Positions 55,296 to 62,412 of a stretch of 64,000 nucleotides of DNA are shown here, one piece after another. A program made the position numbers and the translations under genes. The DNA is taken from positions 558,001 to 622,000 of the forward strand of contig CAILAC010000010.1 in the NCBI GenBank assembly GCA_903832055.1. Reading direction: 5' to 3'. The notes under the pieces were generated by a model, which saw only the letters and a program-made list of their open reading frames with translations, did not search any database and was not told where the DNA came from. This DNA comes from an uncultured Acidobacteriota bacterium. Lineage in GTDB: Bacteria; Acidobacteriota; Terriglobia; Terriglobales; Acidobacteriaceae. The first letter of the stretch is position 1, and every line of letters begins with the position of its first letter.

Positions 55296-55778
55296 ATGAA
55301 TCGGTTGATCAAAAAGCGAAGAAACAATCCGCTCTGCCAGAGCGAAGAGGGTGGCTCATTGGTTGAATTTGCACTCGTGCTGCCTTTGCTCATGCTGGTT
55401 CTGACGGGCATCATCACGTTCGGTATCACTCTCTGCAACTACATCGTCCTCACTGAGGCAGTTGGCGTTGCAGCCCGACAACTGGCGATCAGCCGTGGTC
55501 AAACGACTGATCCCTGCGCGACAACTTCAGCAGTCGTTTACGCAGCAGCCCCGACGATGACCAAGGCCAGCTTCACTTTTAGCTTCACTCTCAATGGCAC
55601 CGCTTACTCCGGTGCCTCCTGCAGCAGCGCAAGTACATCAACTGGCGCCGCAGGCAACCTGGTGCAGGGTGCGCCCGCCCAGGTCGTTGTCACGTATCCA
55701 TGCAGCCTCAAAGTATGGGGAACAAACTACGCAAGCAGTTGCACTCTGACAGCCCAAACGACGGAGCTAGTCCAATGA
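55296..55778 (+). CDS. tadE: TadE-like pseudopilin
   Basis: 160 residues with a TadE-type N-terminus: basic leader, GGSLVEFALVLPLLMLVLTGI membrane helix, then a Thr/Ser/Ala-rich extracytoplasmic part with Cys pairs. Processed by the prepilin peptidase in known systems. ATG 55296 chosen; GTG 55266 would lengthen the leader by 10. Its stop overlaps tadG (ATGA). Confidence 0.85.
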   Translation: MNRLIKKRRNNPLCQSEEGGSLVEFALVLPLLMLVLTGIITFGITLCNYIVLTEAVGVAARQLAISRGQTTDPCATTSAVVYAAAPTMTKASFTFSFTLNGTAYSGASCSSASTSTGAAGNLVQGAPAQVVVTYPCSLKVWGTNYASSCTLTAQTTELVQ

Positions 55779-57253
55779 AATCAACAAGCCATTTCTTCTC
55801 ACGTGTAATTCGCCAAGCCTACAAAGACGAGCGCGGACAGGTCTTGCCTTTCGTCATGCTTCTGATGGTCTCACTTCTCGGCATGGCCGCACTGGTCATC
55901 GATCTTGGTCATGCCTACTTCTGCTACCGCGAGCTACAGGCCGCAACTGACGCAGCCGCACTCGCCGGCGCGCAGGGTCTGCCCAGCGATACTGCCGCCA
56001 AGGCGCAGGCTCTCCTGTACAGCGCTGTTACCGGCAACAAAAACGCCCGCACTAACCTGACCGGCGTCACCATGGTCTCCGGCTATCCGCAGTTGAAGTG
56101 CCTCACCACGCTCACCAATCAGGGCGTGGCCTGCATCTCGCCTTCTAATGCCAATGCCATCGTCGTCAAGGAACAGGTCGACGTTCCCATGTACTTCGCC
56201 AGTATCTTTGGCATCTCCACGCTCCACGAAAACGCAATCGCCACCGCCGCCATGCGCGGTGCTATCACCCGTCCCTACAATGTGGCGATTATCCTTGACT
56301 CCACCACTTCGATGGCAACCCTGGACTCGAATTGCGGCAACGTCTCGCGGCTGAGCTGTGCATTGGGTGGAGTTCAGGTACTCCTCAAGGCTTTGACGCC
56401 CTGCGCGGCCAGCTACACCACGTGCTCCGTTACGGCCGGAGTTGCAACGAACTCAGTAGACCGCGTCGCACTGTTCACCTTTCCAAACGTCACTGTCGGC
56501 ACCGCCGCGAACGACTACAACTGTAGCGGCAGCAACCCCACAATTCCTGTCTATTCGCTTCCACCCACAAACGGGTCGACATACGCACCCTCAGGATCAG
56601 GTACGGCCACGTATCAGGTCACCCCGTTCCTGAGTGACTACCGCACATCAGATACAGCAAGTTCCTTGAATCTGACTTCGAACCTGAGCCTCGCTATCGG
56701 AGCCAAGAGTGGCTGCCCGGGGATGGGAAGCCCAGGCGGCGACGGCACCTACTACGCCGGAGTCCTCTACGCTGCCCAGGGTGCACTGCTCGCAGAGCAG
56801 GTAGCCAATCCCGGCTCGCAAAATGTCATCGTCATGCTCAGTGACGGCGATGCCAGTGCGAGTTCCTCTAAGATGGCGCCAAAGACTACCGATGGTACCG
56901 TGTCATTGAACAGCACCGGCACCTACCCATCTTCAATCGACCAGTGTTCTCAGGCCGTTGTTGCGGCCAAGGCAATTGCCGCCGCAGGCACCAAGATCTA
57001 CTCCGTTGCCTACGGGTCAAGCGCATCCGGGTGCTCTACCGACACTACCGGCACCTATGCCGGCATCACACCATGCCAGACCATGGAGTACATCGCCTCA
57101 GCGGCCAGCAATTTCTTCTCTGACTACAACCAAAGCGGCTCCGGAAGCACCTGCCAGTCCGCCTCTCAGCCAACTACCAGCATTAGTCAGATCTTTACTC
57201 AGATCGCCAACGATTTCACCTTTGCTCGCCTCATCCCTGACAACACCCCTTGA
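55775..57253 (+). CDS. tadG: TadG-like protein with von Willebrand A domain
   Basis: 492 residues. Leader and helix ERGQVLPFVMLLMVSLLGM, a TadG-type segment (TDAAALAGAQGLP), and a VWA-like domain (about 155-440) with metal site DSTTS and Gly-rich loops; many Cys pairs. Outer region Ser/Thr-rich. TadG proteins with VWA domains occur at pilus bases. Coupled to tadE by ATGA. Confidence 0.85.
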   Translation: MKSTSHFFSRVIRQAYKDERGQVLPFVMLLMVSLLGMAALVIDLGHAYFCYRELQAATDAAALAGAQGLPSDTAAKAQALLYSAVTGNKNARTNLTGVTMVSGYPQLKCLTTLTNQGVACISPSNANAIVVKEQVDVPMYFASIFGISTLHENAIATAAMRGAITRPYNVAIILDSTTSMATLDSNCGNVSRLSCALGGVQVLLKALTPCAASYTTCSVTAGVATNSVDRVALFTFPNVTVGTAANDYNCSGSNPTIPVYSLPPTNGSTYAPSGSGTATYQVTPFLSDYRTSDTASSLNLTSNLSLAIGAKSGCPGMGSPGGDGTYYAGVLYAAQGALLAEQVANPGSQNVIVMLSDGDASASSSKMAPKTTDGTVSLNSTGTYPSSIDQCSQAVVAAKAIAAAGTKIYSVAYGSSASGCSTDTTGTYAGITPCQTMEYIASAASNFFSDYNQSGSGSTCQSASQPTTSISQIFTQIANDFTFARLIPDNTP

Positions 57254-57393
57254 GCAGTGAACAGATTCCTCTCGCGGAGAGTTACCCGCGAAGCTTTGCA
57301 CTCCAGCCGTCTCTTGAGTCTTTCACTGGAACCATCTGTGTGCCTTTTCAACTTTTCTGTCGTGTCTGAGCGGCTACACCACTGAAGCCATTG

Positions 57394-57409
57394 GTAAACA
57401 CCCGTTCAC
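57394..57409 (+). promoter_or_regulatory. Candidate enhancer site upstream of cpaB promoter
   Basis: GTAAAC-ACCC-GTTCAC, an imperfect dyad (GTRAAC pairing GTTYAC). Identical half-sites recur at 61233-61248. It starts 79 bp before the -24 GG. Confidence 0.55.
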
Positions 57410-57471
57410 ACCTGAGGGTGGCAAAGGCCTCAAAAACCTCGATTTCAGCGCAAATCAGCTGTTTCACACTT

Positions 57472-57486
57472 TGGCACTTGAATTGC
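57472..57486 (+). promoter_or_regulatory. Sigma-54 promoter of cpaBC
   Basis: TGGCACTTGAATTGC: perfect TGGCAC-N5-TTGC with GG/GC 12 bases apart. About 58 bp before the cpaB start, so the second Tad unit can be transcribed independently. Confidence 0.8.
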
Positions 57487-57543
57487 CACAACCTAAGAGC
57501 AGAAGCGTAACTGGCCCAAACGCCAGTTCAAACAGGATCAGCA

Positions 57544-58395
57544 ATGAATCGAAGAATTGTCACAATCCTCCTCTTTGCGTTCGGCATCGCTGCCGTCTGC
57601 GCCTACCTTGTCAACAGGGTGGTCGGCAACCGGATCGCGCAGGCCCACCAGTCTGCTACGACGCGCGTTATCGCTGCGGCAACCGATATCAAGCTCGGCA
57701 CCGTCCTGACCGCCAGCGACCTCACCACCATTGACATCGCAGGCTCTCTGCCAAAAGGTGCACTGCTCACTCCCGACAAAGTCATCGGTCGAGGGGTTGT
57801 GTCAGCCCTCTACCAGGGAGAACCCATCATCGATGACCGTCTCGCGGCAATGGGTTCAGGCGGCGGCCTCGCAGCCACAATCCGCCCCGGTATGCGAGCC
57901 TGCGCGGTCAAGGTCGATGATGTCGTCGGCGTCGCCGGATTCGTCACCCCCGGCATGCGGGTCGATGTGCTCATCTCGGGCAACCCCCCGGGCCAGACGC
58001 AGTCTCTGGAAGGACCCAAGGTCAAGACACTCCTGCAGAATCTTGAAGTGCTCTCCGCCGGCACCGACATTCAGAAAGATGCTGAAGGCAAGGCCAAGCC
58101 CGTCCAGGTCGTCAACCTTCTCGTTACGCCTGAAGATGCTGAGGTGCTTTCGCTGGCAAGCAGCCAGACGCGCATCCAGCTCGTGCTGCGCAACCCTCTG
58201 GATACAGATATCTCTCAAACCACTGGCACAGTCATGAGCAATCTCTTCGCAGACAAGAACGGCCCCGTCAAGCCCAAGCTTGCCACGATTACTGCCAGCC
58301 CCAGGAAGCCCGTCTCCCATGACGTGTCCATCCAGATATTCAACGGATCCAAGCTGAGCGAGGAGAAATTCGCCTCTTCCGAGGGAAAACAGTGA
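57544..58395 (+). CDS. cpaB: Flp pilus assembly protein CpaB/RcpC
   Basis: 283 residues. N-terminal membrane anchor (IVTILLFAFGIAAVCAYLV), SAF domain (about 40-105; VIAAATDIKLGTVLTASDL) and CpaB region PGMRACAVKVDDVVGVAGFVTPGMRVDVL. Periplasmic partner of the secretin. Coupled to cpaC (GTGA overlap). Confidence 0.92.
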   Translation: MNRRIVTILLFAFGIAAVCAYLVNRVVGNRIAQAHQSATTRVIAAATDIKLGTVLTASDLTTIDIAGSLPKGALLTPDKVIGRGVVSALYQGEPIIDDRLAAMGSGGGLAATIRPGMRACAVKVDDVVGVAGFVTPGMRVDVLISGNPPGQTQSLEGPKVKTLLQNLEVLSAGTDIQKDAEGKAKPVQVVNLLVTPEDAEVLSLASSQTRIQLVLRNPLDTDISQTTGTVMSNLFADKNGPVKPKLATITASPRKPVSHDVSIQIFNGSKLSEEKFASSEGKQ

Positions 58396-60212
58396 GAACG
58401 AAGACTGCCTTTACCATCACCATTTCGATTGCCTGCTTCAGCGCAATGTCGCTCTTCCCTTGCAGCGCCTCCGCTCCTGCCGCAGAAACGACCAACCAGG
58501 CTACCCCTGCCAAAACCTCACAGTCATCTGTGGCAAAACCTGCCGCGCCCACAGCTGCGAAATCAGTACCCGCCCCTGCGGCAACTGCCTCGAAGCAAGC
58601 GACAGCGCCAGCACCAAAACCAGGGACGACCCCCGGAGCAACATCCGCCTCAAAGCCTGGCGCGAAACCAGGGTCGTTGCCAGCGGCCAAGCCTGCCCCT
58701 AAACCAGTCAGCGCCCCGGCAAAGCACATCATGAGCCCCGCTCAGGCCATCGGTACTGGCCCGGCGCGGCCCGAATACCAGAGCACCGAAAGTGGGCGTG
58801 ATTCCAGCTTCGACATCAACGTCACTGCAGGCAAATCCGTCGTTGTCGATTGCCCACGCCCAGTCCAGCGAGTCGCCATCGGGCTCGGTGACTATGCTGA
58901 GGCCACAGCCATCAGCCCGACCGAGATCCTCCTCAATGGCAAGACGCTCGGCGAAACCAGCATGATCATCTGGGAAGTGGACGGCACCCGCAGGTTCTAC
59001 AACATTACTGTGCGTTCCACCGCCAATCCCACAGATGACCATCTCGATGGACTGCGCCGCGAACTGCAGACGGAACTGCCCGACCAGCCCCTCAAAGTCA
59101 GCGCAGCCGGTGGCAGCATCTTCCTGCGCGGCACTGTCAAGGACATCAACAGCTCCGATCGCGCCTTCCAGATCGCCTCCACAGCCGGAAAGGTCGTCAA
59201 CCTGCTCTATGTCAAGGTGCCGGCCAGCGATCCGCAGATTCTGCTCAAGGTGCGCTTTGCCAGCATCGACCGCAGCAAGAGCAAGCAACTCGGCATCAAC
59301 TTCTTCTCCACCGGTTTCGGTAACGTCATCGGTGGCGTCAATACCGGCCAGTTCTCACCACCCACCATCTCCACTCCCAACAAGTCCACAGGTTCAGGCG
59401 CCAGCTTTACCAACGAGCTGAACATGCTGGCCTTCTTCCCCGGACTCAACATGGGCGCCACCATCGAAGCCCTTGAATCCAAAGGTGTCGTCGAAGTCCT
59501 CGCCCAGCCCAACCTGCTCGCAGCCAATGGCAAACAGGCCAGCTTCCTCGCCGGCGGAGAGTACCCCTTCCCCATCGTGCAGGGTAGCGGTTCCGGACAG
59601 GTGGCAGTCACCATTCAGTTCAAGGAATACGGCGTTCGCCTCAACTTCATCCCCACCGTCACGCCGCGCGGCACCATCCGACTCCAGGTTGCCCCTGAAG
59701 TCAGCTCACTCGACTTCACCAATGCAGTACAGATCTCCGGCTTTGAAGTGCCGGCAATCAATACCCGCAAGGTCAAGACCGAGGTCGAACTGGCCGACGG
59801 ACAAAGCTTCGCCATCGGCGGTCTGCTCGACAATCGTGAAACTGAAACCTTTGAGAAGCTTCCCTTCCTCGGCTCCATACCGGTTCTGGGTAAGCTCTTC
59901 CAGTCCATCTCAAAGACCCACACCAACACTGAGCTCATCGTCATCGTCACCCCTGAAGTTGTCGATCCAATTCCCGCAGGCGCGCCCTTGCCTGAGCTCA
60001 AATATCCAAAAGCCTTCATGGAAACCAATTCCAACATCCCCATGCATACCCCGGATGCCAAGGCTCCTGGCTCAACTCCACCCCAGGCTCCACCAACCAT
60101 GCCGATTGAACAACTCATGGACAGCATGAAGCCGGAAAAGGGACTCGAAATCGACAGCAAGGGTTACTCCTCTTCAGGCGGCGGGTCTTCCTCCAGTTCG
60201 GGGCCTCAGTAA
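58392..60212 (+). CDS. cpaC: Secretin CpaC/RcpA with long Pro/Ala-rich linker
   Basis: 606-residue outer-membrane secretin. Signal peptide (about 1-28), then a Pro/Ala/Lys low-complexity stretch (about 28-115), an N-terminal pilus domain (VTAGKSVVVDCPRPVQRVAIGLGDY), a BON-like part (about 215-270), and the secretin core with VEVLAQPNLLAANGKQASF and GLLDNRETETFEKLPFLGSIP. Ends in a Gly/Ser tail. GTG start overlapping cpaB. The linker is longer than in most relatives. Confidence 0.92.
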   Translation: MRTKTAFTITISIACFSAMSLFPCSASAPAAETTNQATPAKTSQSSVAKPAAPTAAKSVPAPAATASKQATAPAPKPGTTPGATSASKPGAKPGSLPAAKPAPKPVSAPAKHIMSPAQAIGTGPARPEYQSTESGRDSSFDINVTAGKSVVVDCPRPVQRVAIGLGDYAEATAISPTEILLNGKTLGETSMIIWEVDGTRRFYNITVRSTANPTDDHLDGLRRELQTELPDQPLKVSAAGGSIFLRGTVKDINSSDRAFQIASTAGKVVNLLYVKVPASDPQILLKVRFASIDRSKSKQLGINFFSTGFGNVIGGVNTGQFSPPTISTPNKSTGSGASFTNELNMLAFFPGLNMGATIEALESKGVVEVLAQPNLLAANGKQASFLAGGEYPFPIVQGSGSGQVAVTIQFKEYGVRLNFIPTVTPRGTIRLQVAPEVSSLDFTNAVQISGFEVPAINTRKVKTEVELADGQSFAIGGLLDNRETETFEKLPFLGSIPVLGKLFQSISKTHTNTELIVIVTPEVVDPIPAGAPLPELKYPKAFMETNSNIPMHTPDAKAPGSTPPQAPPTMPIEQLMDSMKPEKGLEIDSKGYSSSGGGSSSSSGPQ

Positions 60213-60252
60213 ACCCTCGCAACAACCGCAAGCTACAACGTTCGCTTCACCA

Positions 60253-60280
60253 GGAGCCGGCTGCATACGCAGTCGGCTCC
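60253..60280 (+). terminator. Hairpin after the secretin gene
   Basis: GGAGCCGGCTGC, ATAC loop, GCAGTCGGCTCC: 12-bp stem with one G-U pair; only a weak TTGCTT follows. Likely a terminator or 3' barrier. Confidence 0.6.
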
Positions 60281-60434
60281 TTGCTTCATCCCGCACTTTC
60301 AGGATTCGGTTCAGAGCTAAATTACAGTGCTGACTGGGTTCTTCATCCAGCAAATTCCGGCCCACCAGCGTGCGAAACACAGCGCAATCCCTGAAAATGC
60401 ATTCAACACTCATAGAGAGGACTCTAGGCTACCA

Positions 60435-60884
60435 ATGACGCTTCAGAAATGGCTCACCTCGATCACGCGTACCATCGCTCCGCAGCAACGCGCTGGCACC
60501 TCCCAGCTGGCCCAGGGAGACGTTCGCCTGCATGTTGCCAACACGACCCGCCAAACCGTCCTTGCTGACCGTCTGGAGACCGCCGATCAAGGCGCAAATC
60601 GCCGCAAAGGCCTGCTCGGACGCAAAGGCCTCGCCCCCGGTGAGGGACTCTGGATCCGCCCCTGCGAAGCCGTCCACACCTTCTTCATGCAGTTCCCTAT
60701 CGATCTGGTTTACCTTGACCGCAAACTCCGCATCCGCAAGCTCCGCAGCAATGTTGGCCCCTGGCGCCTCTCAGGGTGCCTCACAGCTCACTCCGTCCTT
60801 GAGCTCCCCGCCGGAACCATCCACGCCACCCAAACCCAGCTCGGCGACAATCTCGAATTCACGGCCATTCCCAGGCAATCGTGA
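60435..60884 (+). CDS. DUF192 family protein
   Basis: 149 residues. DUF192 core: RKGLLGRKGLAPGEGLWIRPCEAVHTFFMQFPIDLVYL region (written in parts: GLLGRKGL, HTFFMQF, FPIDLVYLD), LELPAGTIHATQTQLGD. Only the DUF192 domain, without a secretion signal and without PilZ. Second DUF192 gene in this locus. The start is ATG 60435; the frame is open upstream to 60327. Function unknown. Confidence 0.85.
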   Translation: MTLQKWLTSITRTIAPQQRAGTSQLAQGDVRLHVANTTRQTVLADRLETADQGANRRKGLLGRKGLAPGEGLWIRPCEAVHTFFMQFPIDLVYLDRKLRIRKLRSNVGPWRLSGCLTAHSVLELPAGTIHATQTQLGDNLEFTAIPRQS

Positions 60885-61232
60885 ACTCAGGCTCCAGCTC
60901 TCCACCGATGAGCCGCCCGAGTGTATACAGCCGTATCTCATCGGTACGAGAATTTCCCATTTCGATCGCCAAAGCCATAATTTCTCTCAAAATTGCTGCT
61001 TTAAGCCCGCTCAGGTTCCGATTTCATGGCTCAGCGGCAGTTTGCAACGCCTTGCTTGCCGACTTCGCTACCGGATTCGGGCCCCAAAACCTGACCCGCC
61101 GACTTCTGCCACTTTGTCTATCCCCCAAACGCAATCCAAAAAAGTAACCCACATATCGCCAAAACTGTATCGAACGGGTCACATTACCACTTTCATGGCA
61201 TGTATACGAGCTTTGCCGGATTTGGGGGGTCT

Positions 61233-61248
61233 GTAAACGGTTGTTCAC
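61233..61248 (+). promoter_or_regulatory. Candidate enhancer site upstream of flp promoter
   Basis: GTAAAC-GGTT-GTTCAC: both half-sites identical to the site at 57394. It starts 81 bp before the -24 GG (79 bp at cpaB). Confidence 0.55.
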
Positions 61249-61311
61249 TACTTTGCCTACCCAAAACAGCGTAAGTTGTTGATTTATATAGATAGAACCC
61301 CTCAAAAGAGT

Positions 61312-61328
61312 TTGGCATGAGCCTTGCT
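61312..61328 (+). promoter_or_regulatory. Sigma-54 promoter of flp
   Basis: TTGGCATGAGCCTTGCT: TGGCA at -24, TTGCT at -12, GG/GC spacing exactly 12. About 60 bp before the flp start. Near-consensus. Confidence 0.8.
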
Positions 61329-61387
61329 ATATATAGGGCAAGTCCAGCCAATGGACGGGACAAAATCAAACCTCGGGGAGAAAACAC

Positions 61388-61582
61388 ATGAAGAACCTCA
61401 TTTCCAAGCTATATGTTTCCATCAAGAACCTCAAGCGCGAAGACGGCCAGGACCTGGTCGAGTACGCCTTGGTCGTTGCTCTGATCGCCTTCGCCGCCAC
61501 CGCGGGTATGACTTCACTCGCCACCAAGATCAACACCGCCTTCACGAACCTCGGCACCCAGGTTTCCACCAACATCACCTAG
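61388..61582 (+). CDS. flp: Flp pilin (major candidate)
   Basis: 64-residue type IVb pilin. Leader of about 20 residues ends in Gly at the processing motif G-QDLVEY (E5, Y6 of the mature chain), then hydrophobic ALVVALIAFAATAGM and a short Thr-rich tail. Strong GGGGAG ribosome site upstream. Its own sigma-54 promoter and a 3' hairpin fit high expression. Confidence 0.93.
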   Translation: MKNLISKLYVSIKNLKREDGQDLVEYALVVALIAFAATAGMTSLATKINTAFTNLGTQVSTNIT

Positions 61583-61618
61583 TCGATTGCCGACTCTGGT
61601 CGGTGTCGCAATCGCACC

Positions 61619-61688
61619 ACTTCCTTGGTTGGAAAGAGTGATACGCAAAGCATCATCGCGCATCATCGCTCTTTCCATCCAAGGAAGT
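61619..61688. other. Long stem-loop 3' of flp
   Basis: ACTTCCTTGG (61619-61628) pairs with CCAAGGAAGT (61679-61688) and GGAAAGAG pairs with CTCTTTCC, one internal mismatch, large loop. About 40 bp after the flp stop. Probably an mRNA 3' stabiliser or terminator for abundant pilin mRNA; there is no T-tract beyond TTTC. Confidence 0.65.
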
Positions 61689-61943
61689 TTCATTGATGGC
61701 CCACTTCAACCGGCAATCTCGGATGGACAGCAAGTTTCGGCAAATATCCAGACTGCCTGCTCCAACTGCAATTCCCGGGTAACCCGCAGTTTTACGTGAT
61801 TCAGAAATGCTTCCGTATGCGGTGGGGACAAACCGCTCCGCCAGTCTGTCAGGGAAGCGTTTGCGATACAGTCACAAGCTCTGGCTTGACGGCCAGAATC
61901 CCGGGACAACCGTCCACGATGAGTCGAAAAGGGGATCACTGCG
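61689..61943. other. Gap between the two flp genes, no gene seen
   Basis: 255 bp after the flp stem-loop (361 bp stop to start). No -24/-12 promoter recognised, and no riboswitch. A short hairpin (GCGG/CCGC near 61820) precedes the second pilin. Confidence 0.45.
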
Positions 61944-62138
61944 ATGGCTAACCTGCGCAAATCCGTAAAGCGTTTGCTTGACCACCTTCGCCAGGTGCGG
62001 GGACAGAACCTGATGGAGTATGTGCTCATTCTCGCCATGCTCGCCTTTGCGACCGTCGCCGGTTCAGGCACAGTACGGGCCAGCATCAACGGAATGCTTG
62101 TCAGCATTTCGAACGGCATCTCAAGCAAGGTCACCTAA
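61944..62138 (+). CDS. Second, divergent Flp pilin
   Basis: 64 residues. Motif G-QNLMEY then VLILAMLAFATVAGSG. Same length as the first Flp but only partly similar in the tail. AAGGGGA site about 10 bases upstream. May be a minor pilin or act in a different condition. No own sigma-54 promoter found. Confidence 0.88.
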   Translation: MANLRKSVKRLLDHLRQVRGQNLMEYVLILAMLAFATVAGSGTVRASINGMLVSISNGISSKVT

Positions 62139-62412
62139 GCTCTCCACCTGAGTCTGTCGCAGGATGCCAGCCCCACACTCAACTGGTCGCAGGCAGGAAC
62201 ATCAAAGCGATTTCAGAGCAGGACCGTCTCATCGAAACCCAGGTCATCCCGCTCAATCTTTCAGCTTTTGGAAATAATGCATGCCACTCTTGTTCAATGG
62301 TTCGACCAGCCGTCACGCCGCAGCAGAACCGGCTCCCGCCGTTCTTGAACTCCCGCGGAAACGTCAGCACAGTCAAGACGAACAAGACGGTCGAGAGGTC
62401 TGAGAGCAGGCA

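Larger units (their letters stand above)
60885..61387. other. 503-bp control region of flp, no gene seen
   Basis: Contains the candidate enhancer (61233-61248) and sigma-54 promoter (61312-61328). No convincing open frame; no known riboswitch consensus seen. Confidence 0.6.

Noticed and set aside
60881-61147. 88-codon frame after the second DUF192 gene
   Set aside because: Overlaps the gene-free control region, has no ribosome site and low-complexity content.
61640-61660. c-di-GMP (GEMM) riboswitch downstream of flp or before the second flp
   Set aside because: ACGCAAAGC and, near 61826, GGGGACAAACC recall parts of the consensus, but they are far apart, in the wrong order and lack the tetraloop-receptor pair.
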